Shown here piece by piece: positions 37,417 to 47,440 of a DNA stretch of 64,000 bases. Both the position numbers and the translations under genes were made by a program. Every line of letters starts with the position of its first letter. Within the stretch, counting starts at the first letter, position 1. The stretch spans positions 1,307,001 to 1,371,000 of the forward strand of contig NZ_JPDS01000002.1 in assembly GCF_000766795.1 (NCBI RefSeq). The letters run 5' to 3'. Source of the stretch: Polaribacter sp. Hel1_85 (GTDB lineage Bacteria; Bacteroidota; Bacteroidia; Flavobacteriales; Flavobacteriaceae). The notes beneath the pieces were generated by a model. The model did no database searches. It had not been told where the DNA came from and was given only the letters and a program-made list of their open reading frames with translations.

Positions 37417-37599
37417 ATGGCAAAAATTAAAGTTACACAAGTAAAAAGTCAAATCGGGCGTCTTCAAAGTCAAAAAAGAACTTTAGAAGCATTAGGTTTA
37501 CGTAGAATGAATCAAACTGTAGAGCATGAGGCAACTCCATCTATAGTAGGTATGGTAAATACAGTTAAACACTTAGTTTCTTTCGAAGAAATTAAATAA
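37417..37599 (+). CDS. rpmD: Ribosomal protein uL30
   Basis: The 60-aa protein [20 protein letters not shown] ... [22 protein letters not shown] matches bacterial uL30 in size and sequence. It is sandwiched between rpsE and rplO as usual. Confidence 0.97.
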   Translation: MAKIKVTQVKSQIGRLQSQKRTLEALGLRRMNQTVEHEATPSIVGMVNTVKHLVSFEEIK

Positions 37600-37613
37600 G
37601 ATATTTAGAAAAA

Positions 37614-38063
37614 ATGAGTTTACATAATTTAACACCAGCAGAAGGTTCCATTAAAAAAGGAAAAAGAATTGCAAGGGGTGAAGGATCTGGAAAAGGTGGT
37701 ACCGCTACAAGAGGTCACAATGGTCAGAAATCTCGTTCAGGTTATTCTAAAAAGATTGGTTTTGAAGGAGGGCAAATGCCACTTCAAAGACGTGTGCCAA
37801 AATTTGGTTTCACAAATATTAATCGTATTGAGTACCAAGGTATCAATTTAGATAAATTACAATCTTTAGTTGATAGTGGAAAGATAACTGATACAGTTAA
37901 TTTAGACATTCTAATTGCTAATAGATTAGCAGGTAAAAACGACTTAGTAAAAATATTAGGTGGTGGAGAATTAAAATCTAAATTAAACATAACTGTACAT
38001 AAATTTACAGCAACAGCAAAAGCAGCTATCGAAGCAGCTGGAGGAGAAGCTGTTACTTTATAA
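37614..38063 (+). CDS. rplO: Ribosomal protein uL15
   Basis: The 149-aa protein has the Gly/Lys/Arg-rich N-terminal extension (ARGEGSGKGGTATRGHNGQK) that threads into 23S rRNA and a globular domain ending AIEAAGGEAVTL. Late 50S assembly protein. It is 10 bp before secY, the classical arrangement. Confidence 0.98.
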   Translation: MSLHNLTPAEGSIKKGKRIARGEGSGKGGTATRGHNGQKSRSGYSKKIGFEGGQMPLQRRVPKFGFTNINRIEYQGINLDKLQSLVDSGKITDTVNLDILIANRLAGKNDLVKILGGGELKSKLNITVHKFTATAKAAIEAAGGEAVTL

Positions 38064-38073
38064 CATCCCGTAA

Positions 38074-39399
38074 ATGATGAATTTTATTAATAGATTAAAA
38101 GAAATTTTTAGCATAGAAGAATTAAAGAATAAGATTCTTCTAACTATCGGTTTAATTGCAGTATATCGTTTTATGGCGGCTGTTCCTTTACCTGGAATAG
38201 ACCCATTACAATTATCAGCATTAAAAGATAGTACTGAAGGTGGTCTTTTAGGATTATTGAATGCATTTACAGGAGGAGCATTTGCTAGGGCGTCAGTAAT
38301 GGCACTTGGTATTATGCCATATATTTCTGCATCTATTGTAGTTCAGTTAATGGGAATTGCGGTTCCTTATTTACAGAAATTACAAAAAGATGGAGAAAGT
38401 GGACGTAAAAAAATTACGCAAATAACTAGATGGTTAACTATTGGAATTACGTTAGTGCAAGCACCTACGTATATTACTGCTATTAAAACTCAATTTGGTT
38501 TAGGACCAGAGGCATTTTTAGTAACAGGAGCAACATTCTGGATATCATCAATCATTATCTTAACGGCAGGAACAATTTTTGCAATGTGGTTAGGAGAGCG
38601 TATTACAGACAAAGGAGTTGGTAATGGTATCTCATTATTAATTACAGTTGGTATTATCGCTAATTTTCCAGCAGCATTTTTACAAGAGTTTGTTGCAAAA
38701 ACAACAAATGCAGGAGCTGGTGGAATTATGATGGTTTTAATTGAAATCATTGTTTGGTTTGTAGTAATTTTATTAACTGTGCTATTAGTTACTGCTGTTC
38801 GTAAGATTGCAGTTCAATATGCCAGAAGAACAGTTGCAGGAAACGTACAAAACGTTGCAGGATCAAGAGATTATATCCCTTTGAAATTAAATGCAGCAGG
38901 AGTTATGCCAATTATATTTGCACAAGCAATTATGTTTTTACCAGTTGCTTTGGCTCAAAGGTTTCCATTTATGGCAAGCTTACAGGATATGAATGGTCTT
39001 GGTTATAATGTTATATTTGCATTGTTAATTATCATTTTTAGTTATTTCTATACAGCAATTACTATTCCTACGAATAAAATGGCTGATGATTTAAAAAGAA
39101 GTGGTGGTTTTATACCAGGTATTAGACCAGGAAAAGACACAGCAGATAGATTAGACTCTGTATTATCTAGAATTACTTTCCCTGGATCGTTATTCTTAGC
39201 AGCGTTATCTATTTTACCAGCAATTGTAGTTCAGTTTGGAGTACAACAAAGTTGGGCTATGTTTTATGGAGGTACATCATTAATAATTATGGTTGGTGTT
39301 GCAATTGATACGTTGCAACAAATTAATTCGTATTTATTAAATCGTCATTATGATGGTTTAATGAAAGCGGGAAATAGCAACAGAAAATCGAATAAATAA
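38074..39399 (+). CDS. secY: SecY, channel subunit of the Sec translocon
   Basis: The 441-aa protein has ten membrane segments, the TM2/plug region ([30 protein letters not shown], in part), the cytoplasmic loops with KITQITRWL and the SecA/ribosome-binding [17 protein letters not shown]. It forms the inner-membrane protein-conducting channel with SecE and SecG. It is translated from the ribosomal transcript and is followed 1 bp later by infA, as in many Bacteroidota. Confidence 0.98.
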   Translation: MMNFINRLKEIFSIEELKNKILLTIGLIAVYRFMAAVPLPGIDPLQLSALKDSTEGGLLGLLNAFTGGAFARASVMALGIMPYISASIVVQLMGIAVPYLQKLQKDGESGRKKITQITRWLTIGITLVQAPTYITAIKTQFGLGPEAFLVTGATFWISSIIILTAGTIFAMWLGERITDKGVGNGISLLITVGIIANFPAAFLQEFVAKTTNAGAGGIMMVLIEIIVWFVVILLTVLLVTAVRKIAVQYARRTVAGNVQNVAGSRDYIPLKLNAAGVMPIIFAQAIMFLPVALAQRFPFMASLQDMNGLGYNVIFALLIIIFSYFYTAITIPTNKMADDLKRSGGFIPGIRPGKDTADRLDSVLSRITFPGSLFLAALSILPAIVVQFGVQQSWAMFYGGTSLIIMVGVAIDTLQQINSYLLNRHYDGLMKAGNSNRKSNK

Positions 39400-39400
39400 T

Positions 39401-39616
39401 ATGGCTAAACAATCAGCAATTCAACAAGACGGAACAATTACAGAAGCATTATCAAATGCAATGTTTCGTGTAGAATTAGAAAACGGACATATTGTAACGG
39501 CTCACATTTCTGGTAAAATGCGTATGCATTATATTAAATTATTACCTGGAGATAAGGTGAAATTAGAAATGAGTCCATACGATTTATCAAAGGCAAGAAT
39601 TACTTACAGATACTAA
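39401..39616 (+). CDS. infA: Translation initiation factor IF-1
   Basis: The 71-aa S1-like OB-fold protein has the IF-1 signature [35 protein letters not shown] (in part) and ends ARITYRY. It binds the 30S A site during initiation. It sits between secY and rpmJ, the standard location. Confidence 0.98.
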   Translation: MAKQSAIQQDGTITEALSNAMFRVELENGHIVTAHISGKMRMHYIKLLPGDKVKLEMSPYDLSKARITYRY

Positions 39617-39629
39617 AAAAACAAAACAG

Positions 39630-39746
39630 ATGAAAGTTAGAGCATCAGTTAAAAAAAGAAGTGCCGACTGCAAAATAGTTCGCAGAAAAGGTAGATTATA
39701 CGTGATTAATAAACAAAATCCTAGATTTAAACAAAGACAAGGGTAA
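39630..39746 (+). CDS. rpmJ: Ribosomal protein bL36, zinc-free form
   Basis: This 38-aa gene starts at ATG 39630 and reads [20 protein letters not shown] ... NPRFKQRQG, stop 39744-39746. It is bL36 by size, position and the [16 protein letters not shown] text. Of the four zinc ligands in the C-plus form (C11, C14, C27, H33) only Cys14 remains (Ser11, Asn27, Phe33), so it should not bind zinc. Its stop overlaps the rpsM ATG by one base (TAATG), suggesting coupled translation. Confidence 0.95.
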   Translation: MKVRASVKKRSADCKIVRRKGRLYVINKQNPRFKQRQG

Positions 39747-40111
39747 TGGCAAGAATAGCAGGTATTGATATTCCAAAGAATAAAAGAGGAGTTATTGCTT
39801 TAACTTACATCTTTGGTATAGGAAGCAGCAGAGCAATTAAAGTTCTAGCAGAAGCAAAAGTAGATGAGAGCATTAAAGTTCAAGATTGGACAGATGATCA
39901 AATCGCAGCAATTAGAGAACAAGTAGGATCTTTCACAATTGAAGGAGAATTACGTTCTGAAGTACAGTTAAACATCAAACGTTTGATGGATATCGGTTGT
40001 CAAAGAGGAATTCGTCACAGACTTGGTCTTCCATTAAGAGGGCAAAGAACTAAGAATAACTCTCGTACAAGAAAAGGTAAGAGAAAAACTGTAGCTAACA
40101 AGAAAAAATAA
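39746..40111 (+). CDS. rpsM: Ribosomal protein uS13
   Basis: The 121-aa protein opens [26 protein letters not shown] and has the C-terminal tail [19 protein letters not shown], which contacts the P-site tRNA. It is in the 30S head and forms bridges to uL5. Overlaps rpmJ by 1 bp. Confidence 0.98.
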   Translation: MARIAGIDIPKNKRGVIALTYIFGIGSSRAIKVLAEAKVDESIKVQDWTDDQIAAIREQVGSFTIEGELRSEVQLNIKRLMDIGCQRGIRHRLGLPLRGQRTKNNSRTRKGKRKTVANKKK

Positions 40112-40138
40112 GTTAGATAAGTAATCAAGATCTAATAA

Positions 40139-40166
40139 TAGTTTTAACTATAGAATTAGAAAACTA
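40139..40166 (+). other. Weak hairpin between rpsM and rpsK
   Basis: TAGTTTT (40139-40145) pairs with AAAACTA (40160-40166) across a 14-nt loop, 21 bases before the rpsK start, without a T tract. It may be an mRNA processing or regulatory element, or chance in A/T-rich sequence. Confidence 0.25.
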
Positions 40167-40187
40167 AATTACTAAAACTGAAAAATT

Positions 40188-40571
40188 ATGGCAAAAGCAA
40201 GTTCAAAAAAACGTAAAGTAATTATTGATGCTATTGGAGAAGCGCACGTAACTGCATCTTTTAATAATATCATTATTTCTTTAACAAATAAGAAAGGTGA
40301 TGTAATTTCATGGTCATCTGCAGGTAAAATGGGTTTTAGAGGTTCTAAAAAGAATACTCCTTATGCAGCTCAATTAGCAGCAGAAGATTGTGCAAACGTT
40401 GCAAAAGAAGCAGGTTTACGTAAAGTAAAAGTTTATGTAAAAGGACCAGGAAATGGTAGAGAATCTGCTATTAGATCTATTCACAATGCAGGTATTGAAG
40501 TAACAGAAATTATTGATGTTACACCTATTCCTCATAATGGATGTCGTCCACCAAAGAGAAGAAGAGTATAA
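40188..40571 (+). CDS. rpsK: Ribosomal protein uS11
   Basis: The 127-aa protein has the segments [22 protein letters not shown] and [18 protein letters not shown]. The Asn-Gly in HNGC is a known isoaspartate site in the family. uS11 lies on the 30S platform near the E-site mRNA. It lies 76 bp after rpsM, in the otherwise tight alpha-type order rpsM-rpsK-rpsD-rpoA-rplQ. Confidence 0.98.
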   Translation: MAKASSKKRKVIIDAIGEAHVTASFNNIIISLTNKKGDVISWSSAGKMGFRGSKKNTPYAAQLAAEDCANVAKEAGLRKVKVYVKGPGNGRESAIRSIHNAGIEVTEIIDVTPIPHNGCRPPKRRRV

Positions 40572-40587
40572 TTAAATATTTTAACTT

Positions 40588-40637
40588 GATAGGAATCAGA
40601 TTATCGAAGGAGTAAGCCTTAATTCATAATCCCTATC
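40588..40637 (+). promoter_or_regulatory. Nested hairpin ahead of rpsD, candidate uS4 autoregulatory site
   Basis: Three coaxial stems: GATAGG/CCTATC (40588-40593, 40632-40637), ATTAT/ATAAT (40600-40604, 40626-40630) and AAGG/CCTT (40607-40610, 40617-40620) with loop AGTAAG. It ends 15 bases before the rpsD start and nearly fills the 81-bp rpsK-rpsD gap. uS4 autoregulates in several phyla by binding leaders ahead of its gene or operon; that this is its target is inference. Confidence 0.5.
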
Positions 40638-40652
40638 TATAACAAAAAAGAA

Positions 40653-41258
40653 ATGGCAAGATATACAGGACCAAAAACTAAAATTGCTCGTAAATTTGGC
40701 GAAGCAATCTTTGGAGAAGACAAAAACTTCGAAAAAAGAAATTATCCTCCAGGACAGCATGGAAATGCTAGAAGAAGAGGTAAAAAATCTGAATATGCAA
40801 CTCAATTAATGGAGAAGCAAAAAGCTAAATATACTTATGGTATTTTAGAACGTCAGTTTAGTAACTTGTTTAAAAAAGCACAATCTGCTTCTGGAATTAC
40901 AGGTGAAATTTTATTACAGTTATGTGAATCTCGTTTAGATAACGTTGTTTACAGAATGGGGGTTTCTAACTCTAGAAGTGGAGCTCGTCAATTAGTTTCT
41001 CACAGACATATTACTGTTAACGGTGAAATCGTTAATATTCCTTCTTATAGTTTAAACGAAGGAGATGTTGTTGCTGTAAGAGAAAAATCTAAATCTTTAG
41101 TAGCTATCGAAAATGCATTAGCATCTAACAGCAATGTATTTGAATGGTTAACTTGGAATTCTGATACTAAAACAGGAACTTTTGTTAAAGTACCAGAAAG
41201 ATTACAGATTCCAGAGAATATCAAAGAACAATTAATCGTAGAATTATATTCTAAGTAA
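40653..41258 (+). CDS. rpsD: Ribosomal protein uS4
   Basis: The 201-aa protein opens [20 protein letters not shown] and has the S4 RNA-binding domain ([40 protein letters not shown]). uS4 initiates 30S assembly and is a translational autoregulator in several bacteria. The N-terminal zinc Cys cluster found in some homologues is absent. It lies between rpsK and rpoA. Confidence 0.98.
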   Translation: MARYTGPKTKIARKFGEAIFGEDKNFEKRNYPPGQHGNARRRGKKSEYATQLMEKQKAKYTYGILERQFSNLFKKAQSASGITGEILLQLCESRLDNVVYRMGVSNSRSGARQLVSHRHITVNGEIVNIPSYSLNEGDVVAVREKSKSLVAIENALASNSNVFEWLTWNSDTKTGTFVKVPERLQIPENIKEQLIVELYSK

Positions 41259-41288
41259 TAAATTAATCATATTGAAATTTAGCCAAAG

Positions 41289-41320
41289 GGTTTATAATTA
41301 TTTCTTCACATTTATAAACC
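41289..41320 (+). other. 9-bp perfect hairpin in the rpsD-rpoA gap
   Basis: GGTTTATAA (41289-41297) pairs with TTATAAACC (41312-41320), 14-nt loop. It is not followed by a T tract, so a terminator is unlikely; a role in mRNA processing or regulation of rpoA-rplQ is possible. It lies 32 bases ahead of rpoA. Confidence 0.4.
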
Positions 41321-41352
41321 GCGCAACTAAATAACAATTAAAACGAAGAAAA

Positions 41353-42345
41353 ATGGCAATTTTAAATTTTCAAAAGCCCGATAAAGTTATAATGATTGAA
41401 TCTACAGATTTTTCTGGTAGATTTGAGTTTAGACCTTTAGAACCAGGTTTTGGTTTAACAGTGGGTAATGCTTTAAGAAGAGTTTTATTATCTTCTTTAG
41501 AAGGATTTGCAATCACATCATTAAGAGTTGATGGTGTTGAGCACGAGTTTTCTACAGTTCCTGGAATCGTAGAAGATGTTACAGAAATTATCTTAAACTT
41601 AAAACAAGTTCGTTTTAAGAAACAAATAGATGAAACTGATAGAGAAACTGTATCCATATCAGTATCTGGTCAAGAGCAATTTACTGCTGGAGACTTACAG
41701 AAGTTTATCTCTGGTTTTCAAGTATTGAACCCAGATTTAGTAATCTGTAATATGGATAAATCTGTAAAATTAAATGCAGAAATTACTATAGAAAAAGGTA
41801 GAGGATTTGTACCTGCTGAAGAAAATAAAAAAGCTTCTGCACCAATAGGAACAATCTTTACAGATTCTATCTACACACCAATTAAGAATGTAAAATATGC
41901 AATCGAAAATTTTCGTGTAGAACAAAAAACGGATTATGAAAAATTAGTTTTCGATATTGATACTGATGGTTCAATCAATCCAAAAGATGCATTAACTGAA
42001 GCTGCAAAAATATTAATCCACCACTTTATGTTATTCTCTGATGAGCGTATCACTTTAGAGGCAGATGAAATTGCACAAACAGAAACATATGATGAAGAAT
42101 CATTACATATGCGTCAGTTATTAAAAACTAGATTAATTGATATGGATTTATCTGTAAGAGCTTTAAATTGTTTAAAAGCTGCAGAAGTAGATACATTAGG
42201 AGATTTAGTTTCTTTTAATAAAAGTGATTTAATGAAGTTTAGAAACTTTGGTAAAAAATCATTAACAGAGCTAGAAGAATTAGTTATTGTTAAAGGTTTA
42301 AGTTTTGGAATGGATTTAACAAAATACAAATTAGATAGAGATTAA
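41353..42345 (+). CDS. rpoA: RNA polymerase alpha subunit
   Basis: The 330-aa protein has the N-terminal dimerisation domain ([23 protein letters not shown], in part; [21 protein letters not shown], in part) and the C-terminal domain ([38 protein letters not shown]) with two helix-hairpin-helix motifs that bind UP elements and activators. Normal length. Transcribed with the ribosomal genes; rplQ follows after 60 bp. Confidence 0.98.
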   Translation: MAILNFQKPDKVIMIESTDFSGRFEFRPLEPGFGLTVGNALRRVLLSSLEGFAITSLRVDGVEHEFSTVPGIVEDVTEIILNLKQVRFKKQIDETDRETVSISVSGQEQFTAGDLQKFISGFQVLNPDLVICNMDKSVKLNAEITIEKGRGFVPAEENKKASAPIGTIFTDSIYTPIKNVKYAIENFRVEQKTDYEKLVFDIDTDGSINPKDALTEAAKILIHHFMLFSDERITLEADEIAQTETYDEESLHMRQLLKTRLIDMDLSVRALNCLKAAEVDTLGDLVSFNKSDLMKFRNFGKKSLTELEELVIVKGLSFGMDLTKYKLDRD

Positions 42346-42405
42346 TTTTTCATATTTTGCTCCTCATAATGAGTTGATGCAAGATGAAACAATAAAACAA
42401 AGGTC

Positions 42406-42879
42406 ATGAGACACGGAAAAAAGCATAATCATTTAGGAAGAACAACTTCGCATAGAAAGGCGATGTTAGCTAATATGACTTGTTCTTTAATAGAACACAA
42501 ACGTATTAACACAACAGTGGCAAAAGCAAAAGCATTAAGAGTTTTCGCAGAACCATTAATAACAAAGTCTAAAAGTGATACTACTCACAATAGACGTGTT
42601 GTATTTTCTCATTTACGTGATAAATATGCTGTTACAGAATTATTTAAAGAAATCTCTGTAAAAGTAGCAGATAGACCAGGAGGTTACCTTCGTATTATCA
42701 AGTTAGGAAATCGTCAGGGAGATAATGCTCCTATGGCAATGGTAGAATTAGTTGATTACAACGAAATCTATAACCCTAATGGTAAAAAAGCAAAGAAAAC
42801 TACTCGTAGAGGAAGAAGCAAAAAAGCTGATTCTGCTCAAGTAGAAGGAAATGCATCAGAGGAAAAGTCTGAAGAATAA
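42406..42879 (+). CDS. rplQ: Ribosomal protein bL17
   Basis: The 157-aa protein opens [20 protein letters not shown] and has the core of bL17 (about 117 aa) plus a C-terminal extension of about 40 residues rich in Lys, Ser and Glu ([15 protein letters not shown] ... EEKSEE), common in Bacteroidota. It is the last gene of the ribosomal block and is followed by a 14-bp-stem terminator. Confidence 0.97.
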   Translation: MRHGKKHNHLGRTTSHRKAMLANMTCSLIEHKRINTTVAKAKALRVFAEPLITKSKSDTTHNRRVVFSHLRDKYAVTELFKEISVKVADRPGGYLRIIKLGNRQGDNAPMAMVELVDYNEIYNPNGKKAKKTTRRGRSKKADSAQVEGNASEEKSEE

Positions 42880-42904
42880 AAAATGAAAATTTTTTAAATT
42901 ATAT

Positions 42905-42936
42905 AAAAGGGATAAACGTTTACGTTTATCCCTTTT
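42905..42936 (+). terminator. Terminator of the rpsH-rplQ transcript (module copy 1)
   Basis: Perfect 14-bp stem AAAAGGGATAAACG (42905-42918) / CGTTTATCCCTTTT (42923-42936), loop TTTA, followed by TATTTTATATTTTTAG. The T-rich end contains TATTTTTA (42943-42950), a 7/8 match to the -7 element for the next gene. The same hairpin is repeated after each of the next two genes. Confidence 0.92.
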
Positions 42937-42978
42937 ATTTTATATTTTTAGAGCTTTAATTAAACTAAATATTATTTC

Positions 42979-43698
42979 ATGAAAAAAGCAACATATATTT
43001 TAATTGTATTATTATCAGTTTCTCCCTCATTTGCTCAGGGCCCACAAGGAAATTCATCTAATTTACCTTCTGGTTCCAATGGTTTTGGAGGTGGATCTAA
43101 TAATTATATGAATTTTGTTAAAGGTGAATGGGTAAAAAATAAAACTAAAACGGCAATTGATGGTAGTTTTTACTTATATGATGATTGGACTAATTTGGCT
43201 CAGATCTTTGATTTTAATAATAAAGGTTACAAGTTATTAAATTGTAATTTTAACATTAAACTTAATAGAATTGAAGCTAAATTGGAGGATGGTAATAAAA
43301 ATATATATGCTTTTAATTCTAAAGATATTAGTAAATTTTATATTAAAAATACAACTTTTGTTTCAAAAGACATTGATTTAGGTGTAAGTCAATTATTAGA
43401 AGTTATTTATGAAAGTGATAAACTTTCTTTGTATAAAGCTTATGTGTCTAAAATTAAGTATGCTTCAGTAAATCCAATGACTCAAAGAAAAATTGGAAAA
43501 GATAGAGTGGTAATTAATAATGTTTTATATATTGAAAAAGGGGGTGAACTAAAAGAAATCAAATTAAAAAAATCTACAATTCTAAAATTATTGTCCAATA
43601 AAAAAGGTTTAGTAAAAAAGCACATAAAAAAGAATAATTTGTTAATTAATAAACAAACAGATCTTATAAATATTTTTAATTATTATAACTCATTATGA
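42979..43698 (+). CDS. Secreted protein of unknown function, paralog 1
   Basis: The 239-aa product has a signal peptide (LIVLLSVSPSFAQ, cleavage about residue 20), then a Gly/Ser/Asn-rich linker (about 21-45) and a globular part with GEWVKNKTKTAIDGSFYLYDDW. The C-terminal third (about 155-239) is Lys-rich and helical and ends HIKKNN...YYNSL. It aligns over its length with the next gene: GxWxKN near the start, NPMT in the middle, GxLxEIKL and the C-terminal YNSL. No known family recognised. It sits between rplQ and carA with its own terminator. Confidence 0.75.
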   Translation: MKKATYILIVLLSVSPSFAQGPQGNSSNLPSGSNGFGGGSNNYMNFVKGEWVKNKTKTAIDGSFYLYDDWTNLAQIFDFNNKGYKLLNCNFNIKLNRIEAKLEDGNKNIYAFNSKDISKFYIKNTTFVSKDIDLGVSQLLEVIYESDKLSLYKAYVSKIKYASVNPMTQRKIGKDRVVINNVLYIEKGGELKEIKLKKSTILKLLSNKKGLVKKHIKKNNLLINKQTDLINIFNYYNSL

Positions 43699-43701
43699 AT
43701 T

Positions 43702-43737
43702 AAAAGAGGATAGACATTTACGTTTATCCTCTTTTTT
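43702..43737 (+). terminator. Terminator after paralog 1 (module copy 2)
   Basis: Stem 43702-43715 with 43722-43735, a single G-T pair, loop of 6 nt, T tract to 43737. The core ACGTTTATCC and the following TTTATATTT match the rplQ terminator. TATATTTG (43737-43744), an exact TAnnTTTG, follows directly. Confidence 0.9.
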
Positions 43738-43825
43738 ATATTTGGGGAATAAAAAAAAATAATTCTAAAATTCTATATTATGGCATAATTTTTGTTGTTA
43801 AGTTTTAAGTTAAATACATACTATT

Positions 43826-44512
43826 ATGAAGAAACTAATTATTTTACCTGTATTATTTATTTTTATCAGTACTTTTTCTCAGACTATAATTGTCAACAAT
43901 AGTCTTAATGGAGAAAATAGTACAGGTAATGGAGGACTTGGAAGAGGAATTTGGACCAAGAATATTGAAAACAACGATATAAAAGGGACCACGTATTTAC
44001 TTACAAATTGGTTAAACAAAATGATCATTTATACAAATGATAAAAATTCTTACAGTCTTAATCGTTCTAATTTCGATTTAATAAAAAGTAAATTTGTTAC
44101 TAAATTTCCTAATGATTCAATTTTTGAATTTGATAATAATAATATAAAGTATGTTGAGTTAAATAATGTTATTTATAAAAGATATTATTTTCATTCTGCA
44201 GATCATTTTTTAGCAGTTCTTTTTAATGGGAATAAAATAAGTTTTTTAAAAAAGAACATTATCTATGTTAAAAAAGGGAAGATTAATCCTATGACACATA
44301 AGGAAATGATAAAAGATACTTATGCTATCAAAAATAAATATTTTGCATTTATTAATGGCGATCTGCTTGAAATTAAATTGAATAAAAAAGATGTATTATC
44401 TCTTTTAAAAGATAAAAGAAAAGAAATTAAAAGTTTTATTAAAAAAAATAAAATTTCTTATAGAAAAGAAGTTGATATTACAAAGTTATTTAAACATTAC
44501 AATTCATTATAA
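43826..44512 (+). CDS. Secreted protein of unknown function, paralog 2
   Basis: The 228-aa product has a signal peptide (LPVLFIFISTFSQ, residues about 5-19) and aligns with its upstream neighbour: GIWTKN versus GEWVKN, KINPMTHKEM versus SVNPMTQRKI, NGDLLEIKLNKKDVLSLL versus GGELKEIKLKKSTILKLL, and an identical YNSL end. Identity is modest by eye, so the duplication is not recent, although the flanking terminators remain very alike. Asn/Lys/Ile content is higher than in the ribosomal genes. No enzyme motif is recognised. Not seen in the usual rplQ-carA neighbourhood as I recall it. Confidence 0.75.
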   Translation: MKKLIILPVLFIFISTFSQTIIVNNSLNGENSTGNGGLGRGIWTKNIENNDIKGTTYLLTNWLNKMIIYTNDKNSYSLNRSNFDLIKSKFVTKFPNDSIFEFDNNNIKYVELNNVIYKRYYFHSADHFLAVLFNGNKISFLKKNIIYVKKGKINPMTHKEMIKDTYAIKNKYFAFINGDLLEIKLNKKDVLSLLKDKRKEIKSFIKKNKISYRKEVDITKLFKHYNSL

Positions 44513-44515
44513 ACT

Positions 44516-44550
44516 AAAAGGGATAAACGTAAATGTTTATCCCTTTTTTT
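44516..44550 (+). terminator. Terminator after paralog 2 (module copy 3)
   Basis: Stem AAAAGGGATAAAC (44516-44528) / GTTTATCCCTTTT (44535-44547), loop GTAAAT, T tract to 44550, nearly identical to the rplQ terminator. Its downstream end holds the -7 box of the carA promoter. Confidence 0.92.
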
Positions 44551-44551
44551 A

Positions 44552-44559
44552 TATTTTTG
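44552..44559 (+). promoter_or_regulatory. carA promoter -7 element
   Basis: TATTTTTG is an exact TAnnTTTG, starting at the end of the terminator T tract; the start would be near 44566 and the leader under 20 nt. The -33 would fall in the descending terminator arm, which has TGTTTA instead of TTTG. Confidence 0.65.
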
Positions 44560-44584
44560 CACCAACACACAACAACAACAATCA

Positions 44585-45691
44585 ATGAAATATCAAACAC
44601 GAAAGAAGGCTTTAGTTTTATTAGCAGATGGAACAATTTTTTATGGAAAGTCTGTAGGAATAGAAGGAACTTCTACTGGAGAAATCTGTTTTAATACAGG
44701 TATGACAGGTTATCAAGAAATATTTACGGATCCATCATATTTTGGTCAGTTAATGGTTGCAACAAATGCACATATTGGTAATTATGGAGTAAATAATAAT
44801 GAAGTAGAATCTGATGGAATTAAGATTTCAGGTTTAATTTGTAGAAACTTTAGTTTTACTCATTCAAGGGTTGATTCTGATGGTAACTTAAAAGATTGGT
44901 TTACTGAACATAATTTAGTAGCTATTTCTGATGTAGATACAAGAGCACTAGTTGCATATATAAGAGATAATGGTGCAATGAATGCAATTATTTCTACAAA
45001 TGTTGATAACATTGAAGACTTAAAAAAACAATTAGCAGAAGTACCAAGTATGGAAGGTTTAGAATTAGCTTCTAAAGTTTCAACAGAAGAACCTTACTTA
45101 GTTGGAGATGAAAATTCCGACATTAAAATATCAGCTCTAGATATTGGAATTAAAAAGAATATTTTAAGAAATTTAGCTAAAAGGGGAGCTTGTATAAAAG
45201 TATTTCCTTATAATTCTTCTTTTGAAGATTTAGCTTCTTTTAATCCTGATGGATATTTTATTTCAAATGGACCTGGAGATCCAGAACCATTAATTGAAGC
45301 TCAGGAAGTTGCAAGAGAAATTATTAAAAGAGATTTACCTTTATTTGGTATTTGTCTTGGACATCAAGTTATTGCATTAGCAAACGGAATTTCAACTTAC
45401 AAAATGCATAATGGTCATAGAGGTATAAATCATCCTGTTAAGAATTTATTAACTGGTAAAGGTGAAATTACTTCTCAAAATCATGGTTTTGCAATTAATA
45501 GAGAAGATGCTGAATCTAATGAGAATGTAGAAATTACACATGTTCATTTAAATGATCATACTGTTGCAGGAATCCGATTAAAAAACAGGAATGCATTTTC
45601 TGTACAATATCATCCAGAAGCTAGTCCAGGACCACATGATTCAGAATATTTATTTGATCAATTTATAGAAAATATCAAAGGATCAAAATAA
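44585..45691 (+). CDS. carA: Carbamoyl-phosphate synthase small (glutaminase) subunit
   Basis: The 368-aa protein has the CarA N-terminal domain (LLADGTIFYGKSVG, GEICFNTGMTGYQEIFTDPSY, in part) and a class I glutamine amidotransferase domain with the nucleophile Cys257 in FGICLGHQ and the His/Glu pair in QYHPEASPGPHDSEY. It supplies ammonia to CarB for carbamoyl phosphate in arginine and pyrimidine synthesis. carB is not adjacent, so the subunits are encoded apart. It has its own promoter and is followed by a gap of 284 bp with three hairpins. Confidence 0.96.
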   Translation: MKYQTRKKALVLLADGTIFYGKSVGIEGTSTGEICFNTGMTGYQEIFTDPSYFGQLMVATNAHIGNYGVNNNEVESDGIKISGLICRNFSFTHSRVDSDGNLKDWFTEHNLVAISDVDTRALVAYIRDNGAMNAIISTNVDNIEDLKKQLAEVPSMEGLELASKVSTEEPYLVGDENSDIKISALDIGIKKNILRNLAKRGACIKVFPYNSSFEDLASFNPDGYFISNGPGDPEPLIEAQEVAREIIKRDLPLFGICLGHQVIALANGISTYKMHNGHRGINHPVKNLLTGKGEITSQNHGFAINREDAESNENVEITHVHLNDHTVAGIRLKNRNAFSVQYHPEASPGPHDSEYLFDQFIENIKGSK

Positions 45692-45720
45692 GTTATATCG
45701 TAACTTTATTATTATTGGTC

Positions 45721-45801
45721 GAATGTTTTTGGACATTCATCTACTTTTTAATGTTTACAAAGTATTATATAACTATTTTTGAATTGTGATGTAAAAATCA
45801 C
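45721..45801 (+). other. Two hairpins in the carA-eno gap
   Basis: GAATGT-TTTTGG-ACATTC (45721-45738) and GTGAT-GTAAAA-ATCAC (45786-45801) are perfect short inverted repeats upstream of the true terminator. They could stabilise the carA 3' end or form part of a small RNA. I find no reading frame or promoter match in between that would settle it. Confidence 0.35.
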
Positions 45802-45832
45802 ATTCTTTTTCATAGCAATTTTCCCACTCATT

Positions 45833-45859
45833 CTGTGAGTGGGTTTTTTATTTACTCAA
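45833..45859 (+). terminator. Intrinsic terminator downstream of carA
   Basis: CCCACTCA (45833-45840) / TGAGTGGG (45846-45853), loop TTCTG, six T. It is GC-richer than its surroundings and lies 142 bp after carA, so the carA transcript has a long 3' end, or a small RNA ends here. Confidence 0.88.
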
Positions 45860-45960
45860 ATTCTTCTTAGCAAACGTTTTCGTAATTAATTAAAGACAAA
45901 CTATTAAATGCCTTATACATTTCGTAATTTAGCAATCGTAATTAGAAGATTTAAAATTAA

Positions 45961-47265
<1,305 letters not shown>

Positions 47266-47288
47266 GAAAACTTCTCTTTTTATAAATG

Positions 47289-47318
47289 AAACCTCATAAG
47301 AAATTATGAGGTTTTTTT
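47289..47318 (+). terminator. Intrinsic terminator of eno
   Basis: Stem AAACCTCATAA (47289-47299) / TTATGAGGTTT (47304-47314) with GAAA tetraloop and T tract to 47318. Confidence 0.93.
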
Positions 47319-47378
47319 GTGGAATTCTTATATAATTTTATGTTATCTTAAAATATCTAAAAACTATTGCTTCAACCC

Positions 47379-47408
47379 TTGAAAATCCTGTAAAATATGA
47401 TATCTTTG
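47379..47408 (+). promoter_or_regulatory. gltA promoter
   Basis: TTG at 47379-47381, 19-bp spacer and TATCTTTG at 47401-47408, a full match to the Bacteroidota consensus. The leader would be about 25 nt. Confidence 0.82.
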
Positions 47409-47440
47409 TAAAACTAAACAACACATTAAATCATCATTAA

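Noticed and set aside
37669..37990. Small frames on both strands within rplO
   Set aside because: Shadows of a conserved ribosomal protein.
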